Part shown: piece by piece, positions 1 to 8,282 of the stretch
Layout: every line of letters begins with the position of its first letter
How positions within the stretch are numbered: position 1 is the first letter of the stretch
Made by a program: the position numbers and the translations under genes
From: Seminavis robusta
Taxonomy: Eukaryota; Bacillariophyta; Bacillariophyceae; Naviculales; Naviculaceae
DNA: 21,020 bases
Direction of reading: 5' to 3'
Assembly: GCA_903772945.1 (NCBI GenBank)
Contig: CAICTM010001897.1
Coordinates: 1-21,020 of the forward strand
Notes under the pieces: generated by a model
The model's database searches: none
The model's input: only the letters and a program-made list of their open reading frames with translations
What the model was told of the DNA's origin: nothing

Positions 1-238
1 TTGGCCTTTTTCTGCGATTTTGTGGTTGAAATAGGTGTTGGATTTATGACCTAACGACAAAGTTGGCCGGGGGCACTTTCCGTGTTCCCCACCCATTGTA
101 TTCTAGAGTAGGCCTTAAGAATTTCTGAAAAGACTAATTATAATTAGAAGCATTACGTCATGATTTTCACGGTGCACTCAAAATCTGCATATTTATTTAG
201 AATTGACGACCACCCTTCTACTTGATTCGTGTGTTTGG

Positions 239-1522
239 TCATTCGATGCTTCTTAGACGGATGAAGTCAAACTTATAAGCAGGGTCGTATCCATCTTGAC
301 CTTTCTTTGGAACTGTCTTGTTGTCACAAAGCTTGTAAACCCGCTTCAACTCCAACCATCTGGTTTTGGTCAAGGCCGAACTGACGAAAGGACAATATGC
401 GGTGTTACCTTCCCTTTTGTCAAACCGACGCATCAAAGCACCAGAGCTTCCACCATGGACACCATCCATCACCACAATCCCATCCCATCAAATGAGCTCT
501 GCAGCATTTGTCAACTTGTACTCATGGCGGTAGTCAGCACCAAGTCCAAGCTCTCCTATTCCATAAAGATTAGACCACATTGAAACATTGTGATAGAATC
601 CGGTGCGAGGATCACCATCTACACCTGATCTTGATGGATCACCGATGGGAAGGAGGAGTTGATGAAAGAATAAAGCATCCGGGCTGCCATCTTCCTCCAT
701 CATTCGTTCCTTGGTGAGGCCCAAACTTTTGAGCTTGTCCACATCTAGATGACCACCTCTTTCTTTGGGGAACATGTTCTCTCTTGTAGCACCATGTCGA
801 CACTTGGCAAATTGAGGATTTTCCATGCCATTTCAACCATTGTAGTGAAATTCATATCCGTGATTTTCTCTTTTACCTGTAGCTTCTTGCAATGGCACGG
901 GCGTCGCTCCGGTGGGAAGCGAATGATAAGCATACGTCTTCTTATCTTGGTTCTTCCTTGGTTTCCGAAACTTGGCAGTGTAAACATAAGATGACCAGCC
1001 ACCTGGATTGTCCACTTCCTCAAAATCTGGTTCGCCCTTTTCTTTCCTAACTTTTGCCATCTTCCATCCGATTGGAGGACCTGGTGCTTTCCATCCAGGG
1101 GGGGCACCTTCTATTACATTGCGGTTTTCGTGAGAGACATCCTCACTTGGAACATAATCGGTTTCATCTGGAATTGCTGCCATGTTTTCAGCCGAGTGCT
1201 CATTCCTTTCTGTAGACTCTTCTCTCATGATAGAATTATTGCCAGGCCCTTCCCCTTCATCCTCTGAATCAGGGGCTCCTGCATTCTCTGCATGGCGAGC
1301 ATTATCATAGTCTGCTTCAAACTGAACTGGATCTGCTGTTGAAACTTCAGTCTCGGTGGAAGATTCTGTTTGACGTGAAGGCGTCGTCATTTCTGAAACT
1401 GAGCTGGAATGAGGAGATCTGCGAGTCACCACACTTCTCAGTGGAGTTGCATGGGTATTGATACGTCTATTGCCATTGTTAGGGGGCGTTGCACTACCAT
1501 TTCCACCAGTAGAAGGCGCCAT
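239..1522 (-). pseudogene. PiggyBac-like transposase remnant, 3'-truncated, two in-frame stops
   Basis: One reading frame of 428 codons runs from the ATG at 1522 to a TGA at 239-241, interrupted only by TGA at 833-835 and TGA at 488-490, with no frameshift. The N-terminal ~120 residues are low-complexity and acidic/serine-rich. Next comes a conserved block with PPGWKAPGPPIGW and DNPGGWSSYVY, then ATRENMFP, LGLTKERMMEEDG and DALFFHQLLLPI. The last part, with GGSSGAL, TRWLELKRVYKLCDN and GYDPAYKFDFI, resembles the N-terminal part of the PiggyBac DDE domain (DDE_Tnp_1_7), where an arginine/tryptophan helix and a Dx(3)K-like segment precede the catalytic region. The catalytic aspartates would lie further downstream, and nothing recognisable follows position 239, so the copy is truncated and non-autonomous. 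Family assignment rests on recall of diatom homologues. I am fairly sure it is a transposase relic and less sure of the exact superfamily. Confidence 0.72.
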
Positions 1523-1877
1523 TGTCGAGTTTTCAGGTAAATCTTGCAGCGAAATGAAGAAAAATGATCAGTCACGTGCGATCGGTACTGAATCATCAGT
1601 GCGCGAAGCGGCAATGATGTAGCCGTCCAACTGCCAATGCTAAAACAACAGCAATGAAGACCTCAATAGAGCTTGTCAGCTACCAACATAGCTATTAAGA
1701 GGGTAGAAGACGTTCTTGAAGCAGGCTAGGCGCACTGCTAATGGCGCACTGTATGTGCTAACATAATCCTAACGCTATACTTAAATCAGCTATGCTATTG
1801 CCGTTCTAGCATGTTGCCACGACTAAACGATACCGTAGCTCGGAAAGGGCGCTGTGGAGAATTCTCTAATTCCCTCT

Positions 1878-1912
1878 CGAGATATCTCGTCACTCGACTG
1901 AGTCACTCGACT
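1878..1912. promoter_or_regulatory. Palindrome plus 11-bp direct repeat containing a TGAGTCA box
   Basis: CGAGATATCTCG (1878-1889) is a perfect 12-bp palindrome. It overlaps by one base an 11-bp direct repeat GTCACTCGACT at 1889-1899 and 1902-1912, a 13-bp period. The junction creates TGAGTCA (1899-1905), the AP-1/GCN4-type bZIP core. It lies about 350 bp upstream of the plastid-protein ATG. A regulatory role is inferred from the motifs only. Confidence 0.3.
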
Positions 1913-2015
1913 CTCTCCCACCCAGCTGCTCCATTCGCCGACCAGTTGGCTTGAATCTTCTCATTTTCCACGTCGACCTTCCACCATTTGCAAACATCCA
2001 CGATGACAGTTTCAA

Positions 2016-2027
2016 CCAATCAGATTG
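2016..2027. promoter_or_regulatory. CCAAT box within an inverted repeat
   Basis: CCAAT lies at 2016-2020, and CAATC-A-GATTG (2017-2027) is a perfect inverted repeat, so a CCAAT-like core is readable on both strands. It sits about 230 bp upstream of the ATG at 2252. CCAAT boxes are bound by NF-Y in eukaryotes. Function here is inferred. Confidence 0.25.
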
Positions 2028-2056
2028 CTCCTGGAGCGGTATCTTTCCACGAGTGT

Positions 2057-2121
2057 TGACGTCAGAGACAAATCTTACGTTCTTCAACTTACAATCTGGG
2101 AAGAGCCGCCCATAGCGTCAT
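2057..2121. promoter_or_regulatory. CRE-like bZIP sites: TGACGTCA and an inverted TGACGC
   Basis: TGACGTCA (2057-2064) is a perfect cAMP-response-element palindrome. GCGTCA (2116-2121) is TGACGC on the minus strand. Both lie 130-195 bp upstream of the ATG at 2252. In Phaeodactylum, TGACGT, ACGTCA and TGACGC are the published CO2/cAMP-responsive elements of the pyrenoidal carbonic anhydrase promoter, bound by a bZIP factor. The sequence match is direct, while a role here is inferred. Confidence 0.4.
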
Positions 2122-2251
2122 GTCTTTGCTGCTGTATCACGTTGAAGTCCTTCTTCTTCGTCCTCGATGTGGGTGCGTGAGTGCTTGCTGGTAACATCGC
2201 TCGAAGTTCCCACTTTTCGTGAATCGATCAGAAATTTCAGTTGTAATCAAG

Positions 2252-2835
2252 ATGATGAAGTCTGTTGCTTTCCTTGTGGCTTTGTTGGCTGTTGCCAGCG
2301 CATTTGCTCCCAACAATGCTAGCCCCCGAACCAGTGTTGCCGTGAACTCTCTGTTCGACGATGTAAGTTTAATTTGCTCAACTTCATTCTGAGCCAGGAC
2401 TTCTGCCATTTCCCAAGTACGCACGCGCAAGGAAGCAACATGTCGACTCATCTGCATCCCTCTTTTCTTCTCTTCTAGATCGTCAACATGGATCTCTGGA
2501 AAGACCAGTCGGACCGAAACAAATACGGAGCCCGTGCTTCCAAGAACCTTACCCCCAAGGACATTGGTTCTGGAGGATACGTTCCCGATGGTTTGTCTGC
2601 ATCTGAATACAACTCCATCCGAAAGAACGAGGCCGCCAAGAAGGCCGCCAACTACCAACGCAATGTTGCCAAGGCCGGCAAGTTCCAAGACTTCACTGAC
2701 TTCTACCTCAGGCGAGGAACCTCCGAGGGAGGCAGCTGGTTGAAGAAAGATGGACGTGGACACGATTTCGTCAAGACCAAGTACGACTGGTCCGGAAAAT
2801 CCATCGAAGACAACAAGCCCTTCTTCGAGGCTTAA
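2252..2835 (+). CDS. Small plastid-targeted protein, 155 aa, one intron (unidentified family)
   Basis: Exons 2252-2362 and 2479-2835, with a 116-bp intron 2363-2478 (GTAAGT donor, pyrimidine-rich TTCTAG acceptor, phase 0). The start is ATGATGAAG, with a second ATG one codon in. Residues 1-17 form a hydrophobic signal peptide ending in ASA, followed by FAP (ASAFAP at 15-20) and a short Ser/Arg-containing transit stretch. This is the bipartite signal for complex plastids, where the Phe after the cleavage site is the key import residue. The predicted mature protein, about 135 residues, is basic and soluble, without membrane segments or cysteines. Visible motifs are DLWKDQSDRNKYGARASKN, YVPDGLSASEYNSIR and a C-terminal RRGTSEGGSWL then RGHDFVKTKYDWSGK. 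I recall similar conserved C-terminal patterns in algae with secondary plastids but cannot name the protein. A small photosystem-associated or stromal protein is plausible. Targeting is well supported and function is unknown. Confidence 0.85.
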
Positions 2836-3690
2836 TTTCTCTATGATGCTACTCCAAAACCAAACTATTCCCCTTGGAAATGGATTCGTTTTGATTCCAA
2901 TAGACTACTTAATTGTATAGAACATTTTCTAGGGAGCGAGGTATGCGACTGTAGACTCTGATAGGGTGTTCAAGAGAGAGCTGTTTCGAATGTGTTGGTG
3001 CAGTCGAGTCGATACTTGCTTTATGACGACGGGGTCATCATCCAGGACGAGTGATTGGGTCTACTACCCCTGGTTTCTCTATCAGCAGGACGCATCATCC
3101 AGGACGATTGGGGCTGCTTCCCGTCGTTCTTCATCCACAAGCGGTGTGTCCTGCTGCGTAGACAGTGTTGGTCCTAGGGTTGGCTGGTCCGGGGAGGGGG
3201 TCCTGCAGTCAGTCAGTTGTTGCCTCGCAATCAATTTTTTTGCAAAAGGATTACTCGTCTTTTCGCTTGGTTTGTTACCGTAGATTATGGCGTGGAGCAA
3301 AATGCTTCTCTACCAGGCTCGAGCTAGCTAGCTAGATGTCCTCATGAAAGCTCAGTACCCTTGTTCGTGAAGGCTCAGTCTTCCTAGACTCTTCCCAAAT
3401 GATGTTTTTCATCCAGACCCAACTCTCCATTGCCCTTGTTCGAGGAGCCACTCATTTATGGCTGTCTCAGTGGATCCAGCTAACTCAAGCCCTTACTAGG
3501 CCCCCATTTTGGTCCTCAATTTGTAGCCCCTGATCCCACTGAACCAAGAAGCCGAATGCCACCTCTTCTTTGCCTAAGCCTGGCCCCTCTCCATAGGAGT
3601 CAGTCCATAACTAAACTACCAAATCAAAACCTCGGTGCCGTGCCCTTTTGCATGTATCTCCGCCCTTGTTCCCAACCAAGAGGACCACGA
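2836..3690. other. Intergenic, no gene seen; short direct repeats
   Basis: Short open frames at 2966-3283 (+) and 3082-3300 (-) have no recognisable content. Direct repeats are CATCATCCAGGACGA (3036-3050 and 3093-3107), TGAA(A/G)GCTCAGT (3345-3356 and 3368-3379) and CCCTTGTTCG (3358-3367 and 3433-3442). AGCTAGCTAGCT (3322-3333) is a simple palindromic GCTA run. Confidence 0.55.
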
Positions 3691-3710
3691 CGATTCGATT
3701 CGATTCGATT
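3691..3710. repeat. Pentanucleotide microsatellite (CGATT)x4
   Basis: Four perfect CGATT units, followed by the perfect palindrome CAATTCGAATTG at 3715-3726. It lies about 475 bp upstream of the HSP90 start codon. The TTC triplets recur every 5 bp but all in one orientation, unlike the alternating units of a true heat-shock element. Confidence 0.8.
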
Positions 3711-3714
3711 CAAT

Positions 3715-3937
3715 CAATTCGAATTGCTTCGACTCCCACTAACCATCGACTTGGGACTGGGTTCAAAAAAGAATTCGAAGCAAATCGAACTGTCTCGATT
3801 ATCATTCACGCTAAACCTCGGCTGGGACTCGCTCGTCGATTAGTTCTTCGAAAGTGATCGATTGTTCTCCGTGGCATTGGCACACAACCTGCCCGGCTCC
3901 ACGATCCACAGCGCCGCGATTCTGTAGAATCTACAGA
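3715..3937. promoter_or_regulatory. HSP90 upstream region: three TTCGAA sites and a short hairpin
   Basis: TTCGAA occurs at 3719-3724, 3774-3779 and 3847-3852. TCTGTAG-AAT-CTACAGA (3921-3937) is a perfect 7-bp-arm inverted repeat that also contains TTC and GAA half-sites four bases apart. No canonical nGAAnnTTCnnGAAn heat-shock element was found by eye in 3690-4183. A regulatory role is inferred from position and symmetry only. Confidence 0.25.
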
Positions 3938-4183
3938 GCTTTGGTACGGAGATCTTTCGGTGGCCTTCGTCGTGCATCGTCTTGCCTTCGTCGGGGAATT
4001 CCAATCGTGTGACAGCGTAGAAAGTGTACCAACTCAAACTGGGTTTTCGTCCCCACCAGGGTTCTTGCCACCCAATGAAGAAAGATCGTCCAAAGTCTCA
4101 TAAAACCAAAAACCAATTTCTCGCATTGCTTTGAAAAATTCTTTGCCTTTCTTTTGATTTTTTGATACAAAACTATTGCCACA

Positions 4184-6678
4184 ATGGTGAGTTATCTTGG
4201 GGGCTGGTCTTCTGTATCGGGCGTGTATGTTGTATCAGTGGTGGCGGTGTCCTTGGCGTTGGCGGGAGGTGGCAGACTGATTTTTGACACGATGAACAAT
4301 CGGAACGTGTTTGATCTGATTAATCTATTCCGATGACCAATGACCACTCACCTGTTGCTTATCTTTCTCTTCACTTGTTTAGTCCGCTGAAGCCGAAAGC
4401 TATGCCTTTTCCGCTGATATCAATCAGCTCCTTTCGTTGATTATCAACACTTTCTATTCCAACAAGGAGATTTTCCTTCGTGAATTGATTTCCAATGCCA
4501 GTGATGCTTTGGATAAGATCCGCTACCAGTCCTTGACTGACTCTTCCGTCCTCGATGCCGAACCAGAGATGGAAATTCGGCTGATCGCCGACAAGGCCAA
4601 CAACACTTTGACCATTGAGGATACCGGTATCGGTATGGCCAAGAGCGACTTGGTACGTTTCGATTATTATTATACCCAAATTCCTTTTCTCGGCAATGAC
4701 CATGATAACTCACGACCCGCATTTATTCAATCAATCACTATAGGTCAACAATCTCGGAACTATTGCCAAGTCCGGAACCAAGGCATTCATGGAGGCATTG
4801 ACTGCTGGAGCCGATATCAGTATGATTGGTCAATTCGGTGTCGGATTTTATTCCGCTTACCTGGTTGCCGACAAGGTCGAAGTGCTCTCCAAGAACAACT
4901 CGGACCCTGATATCCACCTTTGGTCGTCCGAAGCCGGTGGTTCTTTCACCATTAACAAAGCCCCCGATGCTGGAATCAAGCGTGGAACCCGCATTGTTCT
5001 TAGCATGAAGGAGGACATGTCCGAGTACTTGGAAGAGCGTCGCCTCAAGGTATGTTAGTCATGAGACCATTCGGAAAATTTCGTCCTTTGTGCCACTCCA
5101 ACTCACCACCATTATTTTTTTGCTCAACAGGATTTGGTCAAGAAGCACTCTGAATTCATTGGATTCCCCATCAAGCTTTACACTGAAAAGACCACCGAAA
5201 AGGAGGTCACCGACGATGATGACGACGAAGAGGAAGAGGGCGATGACGACAAGCCCAAGGTCGAAGAGGTTGATGATGAGGAAGAAGCCAAGAAGGAAAA
5301 GAAGACCAAAAAGATCAAGGAAGTCTCCCACGAATGGGAGCATCTCAACAACATGAAGCCGATTTGGATGCGAAAGCCCGATGAGGTCACTCACGATGAA
5401 TACGTTGCCTTCTACAAGTCCATCTCCAATGACTGGGAAGAACACGCCGCCGTCAAGCACTTTTCCGTGGAAGGTCAGCTCGAATTCAAGGCCATTCTCT
5501 TCTGCCCCAAGCGTGCTCCATTTGACATGTTCGAGGGAGGCAACAAGAAGAAGCACAACCACATCAAGCTTTACGTCCGTCGTGTTTTCATCATGGACAA
5601 CTGCGAAGATATCATGCCGGAGTGGTTGCAGTTCGTCAAGGGTGTTGTGGATTCGGAGGATTTGCCATTGAACATTTCTCGTGAGACTCTTCAACAAAAC
5701 AAGATTTTGAAGGTCATCAAGAAGAATCTTGTCAAGAAGTGCATTGAAATGTTCACCGGATTGCAAGAAAACGAAGACACCTACAAGAAGTTCTACGAAG
5801 CCTTCTGCAAGAACTTGAAGCTCGGTATCCACGAGGATTCCACCAACCGTGCCAAGTTGGCCAAGTTGTTGCGATACCACTCCACCACCAGCGGAGACGA
5901 GATGACCAGCCTCGACGACTACGTTAGCCGCATGGACGACAAGCAGCCCGGAATCTACTACGTCACTGGTGAATCCAAGAAGGCTGTCGAGTCCTCTCCA
6001 TTCCTTGAGAAGCTCCGTAAGAAGGGATACGAAGTCTTGTTCATGGTTGACCCCATTGATGAATATGCCGTCCAACAATTGAAGGAATTTGAAGGCAAGA
6101 AGCTTCTCAGTGCTACCAAGGAAGGCCTCGAGTTGGCTGAGGACGAAGAAGAGAAGGCCGCCTTTGAGGAAGCCAAGGGCAAGGCCGAGGGTCTTTGCAA
6201 GCTCATGAAGGAAGTCCTTGATGACAAGGTTGAGAAGGTTGTTGTTTCCAACCGTCTTGCTGACTCTCCTTGTGTTCTCGTCACGGGCGAGTTCGGATGG
6301 TCTGCTAACATGGAACGTATCATGAAGGCGCAAGCTCTCCGTGACTCATCTCAATCTGCCTACATGTCCGCCAAGAAGACCATGGAGATCAACCCACAGA
6401 ACCCCATCATTGTGGCCCTCCGTGAAAAGGCCGACGCCGACCAAAGCGACAAGACTGTTAAGGACTTGATTTGGCTCCTTTACGACACATCTTTGCTCAC
6501 CTCTGGTTTCTCCTTGGATGAGCCCAGTACCTTTGCCAGTCGTATCCACCGTTTGGTCAAGTTGGGTCTTTCCATTGACGACGATGATGATGGCGACGAC
6601 GATGCCGACATCGATGACTTGCCTCCTCTTGATGGCGACGACGACAACGAAGAATCCGCCATGGAACAGGTTGACTAA
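4184..6678 (+). CDS. HSP90: Cytosolic heat shock protein 90, four exons, 708 aa
   Basis: Exons 4184-4186 (ATG only), 4383-4652, 4744-5049 and 5131-6678. All three introns (196, 91 and 81 bp) are phase 0 with GT-AG borders. The product is the ATP-dependent homodimeric chaperone that matures kinases and receptors. The N-terminal GHKL ATPase shows [10 protein letters not shown] with catalytic E35 and Mg-binding N39, then DTGIGM (D81) and [11 protein letters not shown] (G120). A charged linker spans about 216-258 and is very rich in D/E then K. The middle domain has [11 protein letters not shown] with the gamma-phosphate arginine R377. The C-terminal dimerisation domain ends in an acidic tail and AMEQVD. 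Without a signal peptide or ER-retention signal it is the cytosolic form, and its length is typical. The last five residues read MEQVD rather than the usual MEEVD that docks TPR co-chaperones. Unspliced, the frame would stop within intron 1 after 50 codons. Codon use is strongly biased, as expected for an abundant protein. Confidence 0.97.
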
Positions 6679-6952
6679 AAATCGATTAGACACAACAACA
6701 GCAACTGATCAAATACATCAAATACATTTTAGATGGAAGAGAAGGAGCCTTGTGGGTTGGGCCGTTAGGGTCTCTCAATCCAATTTGTAATTCGCTACTA
6801 GCAGAACTTTTTGATTTGCTGTTTTTTGCTTATTTCCTGGTCTGTCTCCTTGTGTTGCTCCTCGCCTCCTGCGGACGGTCGCTGGGAGGTTGCTTGCAAT
6901 TGCTCTGGTTGTTGATGTTCGGTCTCCACAGGGCATCAACCGTCTCCACGCC

Positions 6953-7156
6953 TTCCTTTCCAGGAAGGGAATAGAGAAAAGACGTTTGCTGCTGGGGTGC
7001 CTTCCCTTCCAGGCAGGGAACGGTCGGGTATTTCTGGCCCATCTCTTTTCTATGGCATCCTTGCTAACAAAGACGTTTGCTGCTGGGGTGCCTTCCCTTC
7101 CAGGCAGGGAACGGTCGGGTATTTCTGGCCTATCTTTTTTCTATCGCATTGCTAAC
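6953..7156. repeat. 91-bp tandem duplication with a third palindromic core copy
   Basis: Copy 1 at 6978-7068 and copy 2 at 7069-7156 are nearly identical, starting AAAGACGTTTGCTGCTGGGG and ending GCTAAC. Each contains TTCCCTTCCAGGCAGGGAA (7002-7020 and 7093-7111), whose ends TTCCC/GGGAA are inverted. A diverged core copy, TTCCTTTCCAGGAAGGGAA, lies at 6953-6971. The unit is not found elsewhere in the window. Confidence 0.9.
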
Positions 7157-7222
7157 GTGCATTGCTGCCGTTTGCTGATTTATCAGTAGCTAATTATGCG
7201 AAGACGATAATGAAATAAGCTA

Positions 7223-7330
7223 TCCGGCATCAGCCCCTGGTCTATTTGTAAGTCCAAGCGCGTCCAAGAAATTCTTGAGCTTCGCGATAGTCTCCCCCTG
7301 ACTCGCGGTAACCCAGGGGCGAGGCGCACC
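7223..7330 (-). pseudogene. 36-codon coding-like fragment (relic of an unknown ORF)
   Basis: Between a TAG at 7331-7333 and a TAG at 7220-7222, the minus strand has 36 open codons without a start. They include PRPWVTASQGET and an amphipathic AKLKNFLDALGL segment, and they read far more like protein than the two alternative frames. The surrounding ~150 bp is GC-richer than its flanks. It may be a relic of a mobile element or a displaced exon. The family is not recognised. Confidence 0.25.
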
Positions 7331-7690
7331 CTACCGCCGGCGACTCCTTCTGCCTTCACTTCGCGGCCATGGATCCACCCGGCTGTAAGGACCTCCAAGC
7401 TGGTTTTGCAATGGACGGGTGAGCTTTCTGCAATCACTCGAGACCTCAACGAACAGTGACTTTGCCGTGGAAAGCTTGAAAGGTGCCTCGGTGGGCAATC
7501 TGCTGTCTTTTCAAGTTTTCTTTTGTTTGTTGGAGACGTCCTCCGTTGCCATTCAGGGGCTTTCGTGATTTCTCGAATACCAAATGTTCGTCGGGTGTGT
7601 GGAGACCGCTCGTGGTTACCGGTTTTGATCAAAAGGCAAGCCGAGAATCGCATTCCTCTGCAAATTTGGTTTCACTTCTCTCAAACACTG

Positions 7691-7729
7691 CTCCCGAACA
7701 CTTCTCCTGAACACTTCCCCCGAACACTT
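7691..7729. repeat. Three tandem 13-bp units
   Basis: Units CTCCCGAACACTT, CTCCTGAACACTT and CCCCCGAACACTT are perfectly phased at 13 bp, differing at only two positions. They lie upstream of the (CACCG)6 run. Confidence 0.8.
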
Positions 7730-7820
7730 TTAGTGTTGTATTAGTATTCCCTCTGAATTATCAGTGGACAGTCTTTTAGTATTTTGCAGAGAATTTTTGT
7801 TGACGATTTTTATACCTGCG

Positions 7821-7850
7821 CACCGCACCGCACCGCACCGCACCGCACCG
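7821..7850. repeat. Pentanucleotide microsatellite (CACCG)x6
   Basis: Six perfect CACCG units, ending about 430 bp upstream of the glycosyltransferase start codon. It is likely length-polymorphic. Confidence 0.95.
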
Positions 7851-8282
7851 TACGAATTTTAAAAGCTTCAGAGATCCAGCATTCAAGGGTGGTCAACATG
7901 TAAGGATCATTCATCACTTGCACACTCTGCGGCTGTACGACTGTACCTCATTCCGGTATCACGAGCGCGAGAATAAAACACATTTTGAGCCGTATTCGAA
8001 AGTGCAAAAGGGTTAGGGCGAGGTGTAGACTTAGAAAAGCACGAATGAAGAAGCAATTTTAGTCGCGTAATGAAGCGGTACAGTACGCTGTACCAGGACA
8101 ACAATCGCGACAACGTGTTCGCTTCGGATGCTCAAAATCATTGTTGTGGATGCGGATCCATCCTATGGACTTGTTGACTTGCTGTGGAGACCCTTGCTTC
8201 TCTTCCCACACACGATCACTCTATACCTGGAAGACTCTGTCATTCAGACGCTTGGTTTCAATTTGTTTAAAAGTTTGCCGGC

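Larger units (their letters stand above)
1523..2251. other. Intergenic region, shared 5' flank of the transposase relic and the plastid-protein gene
   Basis: No convincing coding frame is visible. The one short minus-strand frame at 1890-2087 has no recognisable content. The stretch contains palindromes, short direct repeats and bZIP-type boxes listed separately. A 9-bp direct repeat GGCGCACTG occurs at 1729-1737 and 1743-1751. Confidence 0.6.
6679..8282. other. 1.6-kb intergenic region with satellites, no intact gene
   Basis: This holds the HSP90 3' flank and the upstream region of the glycosyltransferase gene. A 91-bp tandem duplication, a 13-bp triplication, a (CACCG)6 microsatellite and a short coding-like fragment are listed separately. 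The longest open frame (7183-7653, minus) has arginine-rich, low-quality composition and no recognisable domain. No tRNA or other structured RNA was recognised. Confidence 0.6.

Noticed and set aside
488..835. Two in-frame TGA codons as possible selenocysteine or recoded Trp
   Set aside because: No SECIS-like element was noted, the gene is a truncated transposase, and all other genes here use TGA or TAA conventionally. Mutation is simpler.
3556..3857. Two overlapping plus-strand frames upstream of HSP90
   Set aside because: Composition follows the (CGATT) repeat and AT-rich promoter. No domain is present, and the HSP90 5' region provides a better explanation.
4118..4140. GAAAAATTC near the HSP90 start as a heat-shock element
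   Set aside because: The half-sites are three bases apart rather than two and no third unit follows.
5059..6333. 424-codon open frame on the minus strand opposite HSP90
   Set aside because: It lies wholly antisense to the HSP90 coding exon. Its Leu/Val/Asp-rich content is the expected shadow of biased codons, and it contains no domain.
7183..7653. 156-codon minus-strand ORF
   Set aside because: It is arginine-rich and low-quality. The more protein-like reading over part of it is in a different frame (7223-7330).
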